From positions 3,348,001-3,412,000 of the forward strand of contig NZ_CP030034.1 in assembly GCF_006874625.1 (NCBI RefSeq): DNA of 64,000 nt, given 5' to 3'. Source of the DNA: Bdellovibrio sp. NC01 (GTDB taxonomy: Bacteria; Bdellovibrionota; Bdellovibrionia; Bdellovibrionales; Bdellovibrionaceae). The translations under genes and the position numbers were made by a program. The notes under the pieces are model-generated. The model was not told the DNA's origin. It did not search any database and saw only the letters and a program-made list of their open reading frames with translations. This document shows positions 33,438 through 41,648 of the stretch, in pieces. The first letter of the stretch is position 1. Each line of letters starts with the position of its first letter.

Positions 33438-34373
33438 ATGAATCCTTTAAAACTATTCAAGCCCTACTTCGATCTCACTCTTGGTTCTAAGAAGTCAAAT
33501 GTGACACGCATTCTGGAAAGACCCGGATTGTGGATGACTCCCGAACAACTCAAACAACTTGTTGAAGATCTACGCACCGTTGTTAGTTCACTGAATATCG
33601 GTGAACTTGATTATGGAATCGTTAAAGGCAGTAAGCAGGCATTGGATAATGCCGTCATTACTTTGATTTATGATGGTCCTTCAGGAAAGCCATTCGCGTT
33701 CAATGCACTGACAATCATGACATGTACGGTGCGTGGTCATACGCAACAAGTTGTGCATTTAGGATTGGTTGCCGTTGATCCAAGCGCGCGCGCCAAAGGT
33801 TTGTCGTGGATTCTTTATGGTCTTACGACGTTCTTGCTATTTATTAAAAATCGTTTCAAGCCAATTTGGATCTCGAACGTCACGCAAGTGCCCGCGATCA
33901 TCGGGATGGTTTCTGAAAGCTTTGGTAACGTTTATCCAAATCCACTGAAGAAAACTCGCAGATCTTACGATCACCTGGTTTTGGCGCGCGAAATTACGAC
34001 TCGTTATCGTTATGTATTTGGTGTTGGACCAGAAGCGGAATTCGACGAAGATGCTTTCGTCTTGAAGAACGCTTACACAGGTGGCAGCGACAACTTGAAA
34101 AAAACTTTCGAGCAAGCGCCGAAACATCGTAACCCCATTTACAACGATTTCTCGAATCAAACATTAGACTACAATCGCGGCGACGATATTCTGCAATTGG
34201 GTCAAATGGATGTCAGCTCATACTATCACTACATGATCCACACGATTCCCAAGGGTTCCGCGTTGATCTTGTTTTATAAAATCGTATTCAGCTCCATTGA
34301 GTTTTCTTTAGTTCCCATTATTCAATGGTTCTCGACTAGCAAACAGATGGGCAGCTTGAGGCCACGTAAATGA
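33438..34373 (+). CDS. GNAT-like protein, unknown substrate
   Basis: A 311-residue protein. The central stretch HLGLVAVDPSARAKGLSWILY (about 115-135, written here in part) resembles the acetyl-CoA-binding motif of GNAT enzymes (V.P..R..G), and the surrounding strands fit the fold. The C-terminus carries a hydrophobic segment (SALILFYKIVFSSIEFSLVP) that could sit in or on the membrane. A GAGGAG touches the ATG with no spacing, so it cannot act normally; a leaderless start from the promoter at 33401-33430 is more likely. The next gene overlaps by 4 nt (ATGA), so the pair should act together. Substrate unknown. Confidence 0.65.
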   Translation: MNPLKLFKPYFDLTLGSKKSNVTRILERPGLWMTPEQLKQLVEDLRTVVSSLNIGELDYGIVKGSKQALDNAVITLIYDGPSGKPFAFNALTIMTCTVRGHTQQVVHLGLVAVDPSARAKGLSWILYGLTTFLLFIKNRFKPIWISNVTQVPAIIGMVSESFGNVYPNPLKKTRRSYDHLVLAREITTRYRYVFGVGPEAEFDEDAFVLKNAYTGGSDNLKKTFEQAPKHRNPIYNDFSNQTLDYNRGDDILQLGQMDVSSYYHYMIHTIPKGSALILFYKIVFSSIEFSLVPIIQWFSTSKQMGSLRPRK

Positions 34374-35620
34374 ATTTAAATCAGAACTTTCAAATCTTTG
34401 ATGCCTCGTTATCGTTGTTAGGTGCATTGGGTATTTGGCCGGCACTTCGCCGTTTGTATCGCCAAGAGTCTTTGAACCCTCTCGAGATCCGTCTGTGGGG
34501 TATCTTGGCTTCCATGATGGCGTTGTTCATCGTGCGCTTCCCGCTGACGGCTTTTGATATCAAAGCGTTCGGTGGAGCAACTTATATCGCTGCTGTGTGG
34601 TTGGCGTTCTTTGTGTTTTTATACTTCGAGGGCATGCTTCGTAAGCACATGCCATTCGTTTTAAAACTATTCATGGCTGTCGGCAGTATCGCGTTTGTGA
34701 TCGATGCCCTTGCCAACAATCTTTCAGGAAATAAACCGCACTTGATGGCTTTTGGCGCATTCATGTTAATCGCGCAAATTTCTGTGGCACTGGTTACGTT
34801 GTTCCGTAACCGCAAAGAACACAGTCGCTCTGAAAATACTCTTTTAGATATTTCAGTGCTTGGTCTGATCTTGTTGGGCCCTTTGTTCCTGACGGACGTT
34901 ACAACTTATGGTCTGCCACACATTCCAAAGTTGGGCGCCCTGGGTGGTTTGTTGTTCACGTACTTCTCATTGTTCAATCAGGCCTTAGTTAAAGATCGCA
35001 GCTTTGTGATCCGCAAATTAGGTAAGACGTTATTGTTTGCAGCAGTGCTGCTCGCTCCAGCGTCACTGTTGTTTGAGGACTTTAACTGGGACGTCGGACT
35101 TCGTCTGTATGTGTTCTTGGTCGATGTCTTACTCGTATTCCGTATTCACTCTGCAGTGAAGGTTCTGAACGGCGAAGACGACTTCTTTAAGTTCGTGCAT
35201 CAGTTTGTTTCGTCTGAAAAAACGACGTTTCAAGGGTTGCTTGATAAAATCGCTGAAGTCTTTGAAAAAACGGACTTCAAAGTTTGTTCTGGCAAAGACC
35301 TTCATGGCTATGACCTTCCAAAGATCATGAACTTCTTTAAACTGAACCAAACGCATATCTTCAATTTAGAAGACATCCGTCAGGTTTTGTTTGATGAAGG
35401 CAAAAAAGCGAATTTGCCTAAAGATGAACTTCAAATCTATGAAGAAATGCAGCACTTGATGGAAGAGCACAGCATGAACTATCTGTGTCTGCTATCAGAA
35501 AAAAATGGGGACATGCTTTTGCTGCACATCCCTTACGTTGCCTATAACGAAATCGTTCGCACGAAGACCGCTCTGATCCGCGATTATGCGAAATTGCTCG
35601 AGCGTCCTACAACAGCTTAA
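34370..35620 (+). CDS. Multi-pass membrane protein with cytoplasmic C-terminal domain, sensor-like
   Basis: A 416-residue protein with about seven to eight membrane helices in residues 10-270 (AAVWLAFFVFLYFEGML; LIAQISVALVTLFRN; LLFAAVLLAPASLLF), resembling the 7TM N-terminal region of some histidine kinases. The C-terminal 150 residues (DFKVCSGKDLHGYDLPKIMN; YEEMQHLMEEHSMNYLCLL) are soluble but show no kinase, GGDEF or phosphatase motif. It overlaps the GNAT-like gene by 4 nt. Its 3' end overlaps the convergent cytochrome gene by 14 bp. Function unknown; a sensor or a transporter-like partner of the GNAT-like protein are both possible. Confidence 0.7.
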   Translation: MNLNQNFQIFDASLSLLGALGIWPALRRLYRQESLNPLEIRLWGILASMMALFIVRFPLTAFDIKAFGGATYIAAVWLAFFVFLYFEGMLRKHMPFVLKLFMAVGSIAFVIDALANNLSGNKPHLMAFGAFMLIAQISVALVTLFRNRKEHSRSENTLLDISVLGLILLGPLFLTDVTTYGLPHIPKLGALGGLLFTYFSLFNQALVKDRSFVIRKLGKTLLFAAVLLAPASLLFEDFNWDVGLRLYVFLVDVLLVFRIHSAVKVLNGEDDFFKFVHQFVSSEKTTFQGLLDKIAEVFEKTDFKVCSGKDLHGYDLPKIMNFFKLNQTHIFNLEDIRQVLFDEGKKANLPKDELQIYEEMQHLMEEHSMNYLCLLSEKNGDMLLLHIPYVAYNEIVRTKTALIRDYAKLLERPTTA

Positions 35621-37298
35621 GATACTCTAACAAATCTTTCTTTTGATCCTGTGAAAGGCCCGCGAAGGGCTTTTCATGGCCTTTGTTAGAACGACCTGGT
35701 TGAGTCGTATCGTATTCCGTCGGCAAACTCCATGGTTGATAATCTTGTGGGTAAACGTATTTACCGTCTTCGTTCAGCTCACCTTTGATACCAACAAGCT
35801 GCATATCCAATGCATGTCCGCCCAATTCAAATTTCACTGGGCGCAGTTCTGGATTCATTAATTGCCACAATGTTGGAACAGAGCCGTTGTGAAGATACGG
35901 AGCCGTATACCACAAACCCGACAAAATCGGCGCCACATAACCGCCCATTGAATGACCGGCATCAACGTATTTACCAATCGCCGTTTTATCGCTGTAGTCT
36001 TTAATAGCTTGATCGACGTTCTGCCAACGAAGCGGGTCCGTACCAATCGCTTCCGATTTCATGAACTTATTCGGAAAGCTTAAAAGCTGAGGATTCAGGC
36101 CGTCTGAATAAACGCCATGACATTGCGAACAGCTTTTCGCAAATACTTGTGAACCACGAAGTGCCGCTTCGCTATCGATGACACCTGGATATGCCGGTGG
36201 TTTGTTATACTGAAGAACCGAAAAGATTTCTTTCACACGCGGCACCGCTTTTTCCGCATTTCCCATCGTGTTGCCCATGGCAGAGAACGTAAAGAAACTT
36301 GCAAGCTCTGCCAGCTTAGAACCCCATGACGGATTCATAGCTTCGTTTCTTTCGATATTTCTGAAGCGCTCGGTGTTCTTCACACCGTAAGCACCATCAT
36401 AAGTTAATGACGAACGGAAACCACGGTAAGAGATATCAGGAATCGACACGAAACCTGCTTCATGGGGATCATAAACAAAGGCGTCTTTTTTCAATTTCGC
36501 ATCACGCTTAAAGGCGCCTACACCGTTCGTGATCCCAGCTCCACCATTCGGGAACGGCAGAACTTTTCCAGACTTCGCTTCCATCTTCGCGAGTTCTTTT
36601 TTAATGATCGGCAATAGGTCTTTAGAAATAGTTTTGTATTCAAGCGCATCGATATTTGGATAAGCTTCTTTCAATTTAGCCAAGAACAAATCCGGATTGT
36701 TCGCTGCGATCTTAAGGCCTTTATAAATTCCGCCTAAGAAACCATCGAAATTCAACGAACTATTCGGAGCACCCAACCACACATTTCGTGTCGGCATACC
36801 TTGCGCATCGTAAGTTACGCCACCGTGGCAGGCAGCACACGTGATATTGGCCACCTCAAGGCCCATGCGACGGCCCACGATATTCACTTCAATATTTTGT
36901 CTTACCAAACCAAAAGTTTTTTCGCCCGTCAACTCGGGACGAACTGCCAAATCATCGCGCCAGTTAGCAATGCCTTGCGCACGAATGAAACCGAATTTCT
37001 GCATGGTTTTAGGAAGATTTTTTCCATCAATTTTTTGTTGAGTGTCTTGAGCATCAGCCAACAGCAAGGCTGTCCCGTAAACTTTCAAAGGTAAGATATT
37101 GGTATTCATCAAGCCGTTCAACGACAAGGAATTTAAGCTGTCGTAAACGAAGCGCACCTGCCCCAGGTTTTTCTGCTCCCCGTTTTTTTCGCGATAACGA
37201 TTGAACTCTAAAGAGTCCCACGGAGTCTCTAGACAACCTGATAAAAGCGCGCAAAACGACACTGCTGTCAAAAGCTTATATACCTTTGAGTGCTTCAT
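35607..37298 (-). CDS. Di-haem c-type cytochrome lipoprotein, RoxA/peroxidase-like
   Basis: A 563-residue lipoprotein: the leader ends LLSGC with lipidated C22. Two haem-binding motifs are present, CAACH at 154-158 and CSQCH at 390-394. The C-terminal TAPYLHNGSVPTLWQL segment is typical of the RoxA-type/di-haem peroxidase-like cytochromes. It should be exported, haem-loaded and held at a membrane facing the periplasm or outside, acting in electron transfer or as a peroxidase or oxygenase. AAGGA lies 7 nt before the ATG. It appears monocistronic, flanked upstream by a terminator and downstream by a convergent gene. Confidence 0.82.
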   Translation of the reverse strand: MKHSKVYKLLTAVSFCALLSGCLETPWDSLEFNRYREKNGEQKNLGQVRFVYDSLNSLSLNGLMNTNILPLKVYGTALLLADAQDTQQKIDGKNLPKTMQKFGFIRAQGIANWRDDLAVRPELTGEKTFGLVRQNIEVNIVGRRMGLEVANITCAACHGGVTYDAQGMPTRNVWLGAPNSSLNFDGFLGGIYKGLKIAANNPDLFLAKLKEAYPNIDALEYKTISKDLLPIIKKELAKMEAKSGKVLPFPNGGAGITNGVGAFKRDAKLKKDAFVYDPHEAGFVSIPDISYRGFRSSLTYDGAYGVKNTERFRNIERNEAMNPSWGSKLAELASFFTFSAMGNTMGNAEKAVPRVKEIFSVLQYNKPPAYPGVIDSEAALRGSQVFAKSCSQCHGVYSDGLNPQLLSFPNKFMKSEAIGTDPLRWQNVDQAIKDYSDKTAIGKYVDAGHSMGGYVAPILSGLWYTAPYLHNGSVPTLWQLMNPELRPVKFELGGHALDMQLVGIKGELNEDGKYVYPQDYQPWSLPTEYDTTQPGRSNKGHEKPFAGLSQDQKKDLLEYLKLL

Positions 37299-37356
37299 TG
37301 CTTATTCCTTTGTTTACTTACCTTAGGAAATAAACAAAGCAAAGACAGCGCCAACG

Positions 37357-37386
37357 AAAAAGCCCCGGAATCACCCAGGGCTTTTT
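37357..37386 (-). terminator. Rho-independent terminator of the eight-gene operon
   Basis: AAAAAGCCC and GGGCTTTTT form a 9-bp stem with T-rich sequence on both strands, 25 nt after the ThiF-like stop. On the minus strand it ends the operon that begins at 45703. Confidence 0.85.
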
Positions 37387-37411
37387 GGCTTTTTATATCT
37401 GAAATTTAATA

Positions 37412-38275
37412 CTAACTAAGACTCTTTAAGAACTTACGAACGAAGGATCTTTTAATCACGTTCAAAGGGAATTTCAGCGGCTTTTCAACGCGCATTTTCC
37501 AAGGATTCCAGAAAATCCCGCGATACGTCGCCTGCGTTTTTTTATTCAAAAGAACTTTCATCGCCTCGTAACTCATCATGATGCCGGTGCCCCACACCAT
37601 CGGAGCCAGCGAAATTCTTTTTCTTTTACCCGTAATCATTTCCGCTGCATATTTCAAAACCACATGATCGGAACTTGAGGAATTCGTTAGGACGTATTCC
37701 ATCTCTTTACCCGAACATTCCTTCACCATTTCATCCGTCAAACCCTCAGGGCGCAAACGCACCGAAGGAAATTGCATGAATTCTTCCGGACGAGGATCTT
37801 GCGGTTTCACGACGTAAACATTCGGCAAAGTAGAGGCAAAAGCATCGATTACCGTCTTGTTGTGATCGCGACCAGCACGCATCAACAACAACGTCGCTTT
37901 CACGTCATCGCAGCCGTTAATAACTAAATCCACACGCGGCATGATCTCATTCAAACGATCAGGCCACTCACCACCCCAAACTTCCAATTGAATTTCAGGA
38001 TTAATTTTTAGCAGAGCTTGGCGCGATACTTCCGCCTTCGACATGCCCACTGTATCCAAATTTGAAAAGATCTGACGATTGAAGTTACTGACTTCAAAAG
38101 TATCGATATCGGCGATGATGAATTTGCCTACACCCACACGTGCAAGACAGGCAAGAGCTGCTCCGCCCATGCCGCCGACTCCTGGAATGAAGATCGTGCT
38201 ATTGCGAAGTTTGGCTTGTTCTTCTTCAGTGATAAAACCTAAGTTGCGAGTGACAAATTCTTCATAGCTAAACAT
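37412..38275 (-). CDS. ThiF/MoeB-like E1 adenylating enzyme
   Basis: A 287-residue protein of the E1-like superfamily, which adenylates a carboxyl group, often of a carrier protein or peptide. The nucleotide site IPGVGGMGGAAL and the ATP-contacting DTFEVSNFNRQIF and GMSKAEVSRQ segments are present, as is NGCDDVKATLLL. The paired CxxC zinc motifs of MoeB/ThiF are not obvious. The frame is open from a GTG at 38287; the ATG at 38275 overlaps the upstream stop as TAATG and has GGAG 11 nt away. It directly follows a nitroreductase-like gene. A ThiF-nitroreductase fusion (Rv1355c family of mycobacteria) suggests the two act in one reaction. Confidence 0.75.
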   Translation of the reverse strand: MFSYEEFVTRNLGFITEEEQAKLRNSTIFIPGVGGMGGAALACLARVGVGKFIIADIDTFEVSNFNRQIFSNLDTVGMSKAEVSRQALLKINPEIQLEVWGGEWPDRLNEIMPRVDLVINGCDDVKATLLLMRAGRDHNKTVIDAFASTLPNVYVVKPQDPRPEEFMQFPSVRLRPEGLTDEMVKECSGKEMEYVLTNSSSSDHVVLKYAAEMITGKRKRISLAPMVWGTGIMMSYEAMKVLLNKKTQATYRGIFWNPWKMRVEKPLKFPLNVIKRSFVRKFLKSLS

Positions 38276-39249
38276 TATTTTTTCCACTCCATCTCTTGAT
38301 AAGAAAGACGAGCTGGTGCTGGCTTCTTATAAGAATCGCCCAGTGGACCGACTCTTAAAACGTTCACAATTTCTTGGCCTTTGGTATTCAATTTCTTTTG
38401 CACCAAATCCAAAGCAGGCTTGTCATCAGTTAATAACGATAGCGGCGCACCGAACAGATTCATCTCTGTCAAAGTCAGCCACGCACGCATAAACGCGCGG
38501 CCCTTATCGATATCATTATGTGATTTACATAAAATCACGGCTAAGGCTGAAGCAGATTGAATTTGTCCCGCTTCACTTACAAGAGCTTTCGCCATTCCAA
38601 GCTTTGCCAAGAAATCAAAAATTGATTTCTTCAAAACAACCGAGGCTCCCCATGCTTCCACTCCGCTAAGGCTCATTGATTCCGTATTCAAGCCATCCTT
38701 CGACCATTTGGGATGAGACGAACTAAAACGCATCCACGAATAAAGTTCTTCCAGATATCCAGGCAAAGTCAGAAAGCGGTAATTCACGTTATCGAAGATT
38801 TGTGAAACATCTTTTAAATCAGCAGGCTTCGTCAAAAACTCAATCGTAAAACCATCACTTGTTGCCAAGTGATTTTGGATTGATTTCTTCTTAGTGAATT
38901 TACCACGATAACTAAAACGTCTTGTCAGTTGATTGGCTAAAACATCTTTAGGCACACCGCTTGTGCGTTTTAAACGCGCCATCGGTTGACCTTGTTCAGC
39001 CGTTTGTTTTGCTTCGACAATTTCAATGCCTTCTCCCTCTGCCGACATTGCGATCGCCAAAGTTTCAATCAACGCACCTAGTGACTGACGCAAATCCTTT
39101 AAATGCGGATCGCCGACAGGTAAAAGTCTTTGAAAGTCTACATATACTAAAATTTCTGAATCCGAGGGAAACGCTAGACGAAACGGTTGCACGTTATGCG
39201 CGCTAATACTTAACGTCGCGGCTTTCAGAATTTGTTCTTTAGTCATCAT
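38275..39249 (-). CDS. Nitroreductase-like (Acg-type) FMN protein
   Basis: A 324-residue protein that resembles the nitroreductase superfamily, Acg/Rv3131 branch. The N-terminal ISAHNVQPFRLAFP corresponds to the FMN-contacting HN.QPW.F pattern, and LLPVGDPHLKDLRQSLGALI fits the following helix. LTRRFSYRGKF is the R.S.R-type segment common in this group. GGA precedes the tandem ATGs. Its stop overlaps the ThiF-like start, and the GNAT-like gene lies 27 nt upstream, so it is part of the eight-gene operon. Substrate is unknown; oxidising a bond formed by the adjacent E1-like enzyme is a hypothesis. Confidence 0.68.
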   Translation of the reverse strand: MMTKEQILKAATLSISAHNVQPFRLAFPSDSEILVYVDFQRLLPVGDPHLKDLRQSLGALIETLAIAMSAEGEGIEIVEAKQTAEQGQPMARLKRTSGVPKDVLANQLTRRFSYRGKFTKKKSIQNHLATSDGFTIEFLTKPADLKDVSQIFDNVNYRFLTLPGYLEELYSWMRFSSSHPKWSKDGLNTESMSLSGVEAWGASVVLKKSIFDFLAKLGMAKALVSEAGQIQSASALAVILCKSHNDIDKGRAFMRAWLTLTEMNLFGAPLSLLTDDKPALDLVQKKLNTKGQEIVNVLRVGPLGDSYKKPAPARLSYQEMEWKK

Positions 39250-39276
39250 ACCGGTTCCTTACTGTCGCCTAAATTC

Positions 39277-40380
39277 TTAGACAGACTTTCTGTAAAGGTT
39301 CAATTCATGCATCAAAGTCGCATTTAACTTTTCTGCCTGACGTAAAGAGGCTTTGTTATCCAATGAAATCCAAGTTCCACCGAAAGTCCTATAACCACGA
39401 CGCTTCAGTGCCGACATAATATCGTAAAGCATCACACCATTAAGACCACGTGATTGGAACTCTTTATAAACGGAATAGAAAATGATCGTCGCTGATTCGC
39501 GACGGAGTTTATGCATTAAGAAATGATATGGCGTCGTAATACCAAATTTCGAACCGATCGCTTTTAAGAACGGATTCAAATTTGGGATACAGATCAAAAC
39601 GCCCACCGGCTTGCCTTCGTAGTTGGCAATAACCGAAGTCTCTTTATCAATGATCAGCATCATGTCTTTAGCTTGGAAATAAATTTCTTCAGAAGTCAGT
39701 GGCACGAACATCGGGTTTTCAGAAAACCCATGGTTCAAACACTGTCTCATCGCTTCCATAACTTTTTCTAAGTTATCACTTTGTAGTTTTTCAAACGTAT
39801 ACTTCGGATCTGCCATGATCTCTTTTTGTTTTGGACCAAGCAGGCTTTCAGGATTGAATGCTTGAATATCTACTTCATGAGTGACCATTGGGAATGTCGC
39901 TTCATAGCCACACTTTTCCAAAAGCTTCGCGACGTATTCCGGGGCAAACACTTGATCCGTGTAGTGATAATTTTTATGAATTTTTGTTACGACACCGATC
40001 ATCTGCATCGCCGTCATGTTGAAGTTACCAATCACTTCATTGCAACCATGCGACTTCGCGAACTCTTCCGCTTTTTTAAGTAGCGCTTGCGCGACCTCAA
40101 CATCATCAATCAAATCAAAGAAACCGTAATAAGCTCTTTTCCAACCATACTTTTCATTCGATGCATGATGGATATGAGTCAGAATGCGACCCGCCAACTT
40201 ACCGTTTTTGTAAGCGGTGAAATAAGAAAAATCCTTTTCTGTTCTGAATAACGGATTTTTCATACTTAAAAAGCGTTCAAGGTCCATTTTCAACTGTGAT
40301 ACAAATGGAAAATCTTTTGGATAAACCACTGACGGAGTTTTGAAAAAGTCGTTAAAGTTCTTCTCTTTAATTTCAACCAT
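39277..40380 (-). CDS. YghO-like GNAT-family acyltransferase
   Basis: A 367-residue cytoplasmic protein of the long GNAT type. Markers are NPLFRTEKDFSYFTAYKNGK, GRILTHIHHASN, YGFFDLIDDVEVAQALLKKA, and GNFNMTAMQMIGVV in the first half; YEGKPVGVLICIPNLNPFLK and YKEFQSRGLNGVMLYD in the second. These match my memory of the E. coli YghO group, to which the bacterial ceramide synthase of Caulobacter has been related. GGGAG precedes the ATG. It lies 11 nt after the outer-membrane barrel gene. N-acylation of a lipid base or amine is plausible but not shown by the sequence. Confidence 0.65.
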   Translation of the reverse strand: MVEIKEKNFNDFFKTPSVVYPKDFPFVSQLKMDLERFLSMKNPLFRTEKDFSYFTAYKNGKLAGRILTHIHHASNEKYGWKRAYYGFFDLIDDVEVAQALLKKAEEFAKSHGCNEVIGNFNMTAMQMIGVVTKIHKNYHYTDQVFAPEYVAKLLEKCGYEATFPMVTHEVDIQAFNPESLLGPKQKEIMADPKYTFEKLQSDNLEKVMEAMRQCLNHGFSENPMFVPLTSEEIYFQAKDMMLIIDKETSVIANYEGKPVGVLICIPNLNPFLKAIGSKFGITTPYHFLMHKLRRESATIIFYSVYKEFQSRGLNGVMLYDIMSALKRRGYRTFGGTWISLDNKASLRQAEKLNATLMHELNLYRKSV

Positions 40381-40391
40381 AGTGGCTCCCT

Positions 40392-41648
40392 TTACAGCGC
40401 CCAGCGGACGCCGACGCTGCCTTGCACGCCGTACAACAAACGAAACTCTGTATTTTCTTTTCCGAATGAGCTAAGAACTTCAAGATATCCAGTCCACGCA
40501 TCACTTAATGCTTTATCCGCGCTGACTTGCACAACACCCGATTGATCCTGCATTGATAAAATATTTCTCATGTACAGGCTGGCATCTTTCTTTTTACCCA
40601 AATCTGGGACGCGCAAAGAAAGATACAGGTAGTTCTGACCTGGCAGTTCCAACCCTGAGTGCGAATAGCGCTTCAAGTTTTCAACCAGATACGGATTCGG
40701 AAAGGTAATACCTTGAATTGAATATTTCAAAGCATCTGCATCCCAGCCAAGGCCATTATAAAACCACTCTAAACGGACATCGACACGTCCTTCATAACGG
40801 ATACCCCAATCGGCGATCGTAAACATCTGGCCCGAATCAGGATTCGTTTCAACCAGCTGTACGAAGCCCATACCATCAACAACAGGATCATAACTGTAAC
40901 TGCCGATGCTGTGGCGAAGATCCGCATAGAACGAAAAAGCGTCTGTAATATACCAATCAAAGTATTCACCAAAGAACGGACGACCGTAACCTTCCGTACC
41001 CGCAACGGCGCCTAAGAACGAACTGCCGGCGCCATGATATTCGACCTTCAATGTCGATTTCGGTTCGAATTCTTTTTCAACTTGGAACGGCTGTTCGTTG
41101 TTACTGATCGGTTCACCAATAGCAACCAAACTCCAATTCGGCGATGGCGTATAATTCACACGCGCAAGGACCAAACCTTTTTGCACAAAAAAGAAACTGC
41201 GCTGGTCGTTACTGAAATGGAAGAATACGTTCGATGGATTGATGAACTCACCCGGTCCCCATTGATACACTTGCAGACCTGCGACTGCTTTCCACTTTTC
41301 AGAGATATCCCAATCAAGATACGCTGCCGTTAAATCAAGCTTCCCTTTCGACATTGTCGAACTTGAATCCGGGTTTTCTTTTTGTGTCCAGGTATTATTC
41401 AAAGTCCAACGTGGACGAAACACCCACTTTGTTTTCGGAGTCAGAACATTAAAATCATCACGCAAATCGACCGTCGCCGTATTATACGGAAGGCCTAAGA
41501 TCTGGTTGTCAGGATTAATGCCATTATTTAATGGCTCGGAATAAGTATCGTACAAATACGTTTCAAAGGTATTGCGAAATTCCCACTTCGCGGCTTGCGC
41601 AACACTCGAAGCCGCTAAAATTAGAAACAAGGGCAGCAGTTTAAACAT
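40392..41648 (-). CDS. Outer-membrane beta-barrel protein of the Lol-like operon
   Basis: A 418-residue exported protein: signal peptide (ILAASSVAQAAKW), then alternating strands rich in Tyr, Trp and Gly (LDLTAAYLDWDISEKWKAV; ADWGIRYEGRVDVRLEWFY) through to a C-terminal GSVGVRWAL. The size fits a 14-18-strand barrel. Its start overlaps the end of the second permease gene by 8 bp, so it is tightly linked to the ABC transporter. It could be the outer-membrane acceptor or channel for the transported molecule. I do not recognise a precise family. Confidence 0.78.
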   Translation of the reverse strand: MFKLLPLFLILAASSVAQAAKWEFRNTFETYLYDTYSEPLNNGINPDNQILGLPYNTATVDLRDDFNVLTPKTKWVFRPRWTLNNTWTQKENPDSSSTMSKGKLDLTAAYLDWDISEKWKAVAGLQVYQWGPGEFINPSNVFFHFSNDQRSFFFVQKGLVLARVNYTPSPNWSLVAIGEPISNNEQPFQVEKEFEPKSTLKVEYHGAGSSFLGAVAGTEGYGRPFFGEYFDWYITDAFSFYADLRHSIGSYSYDPVVDGMGFVQLVETNPDSGQMFTIADWGIRYEGRVDVRLEWFYNGLGWDADALKYSIQGITFPNPYLVENLKRYSHSGLELPGQNYLYLSLRVPDLGKKKDASLYMRNILSMQDQSGVVQVSADKALSDAWTGYLEVLSSFGKENTEFRLLYGVQGSVGVRWAL

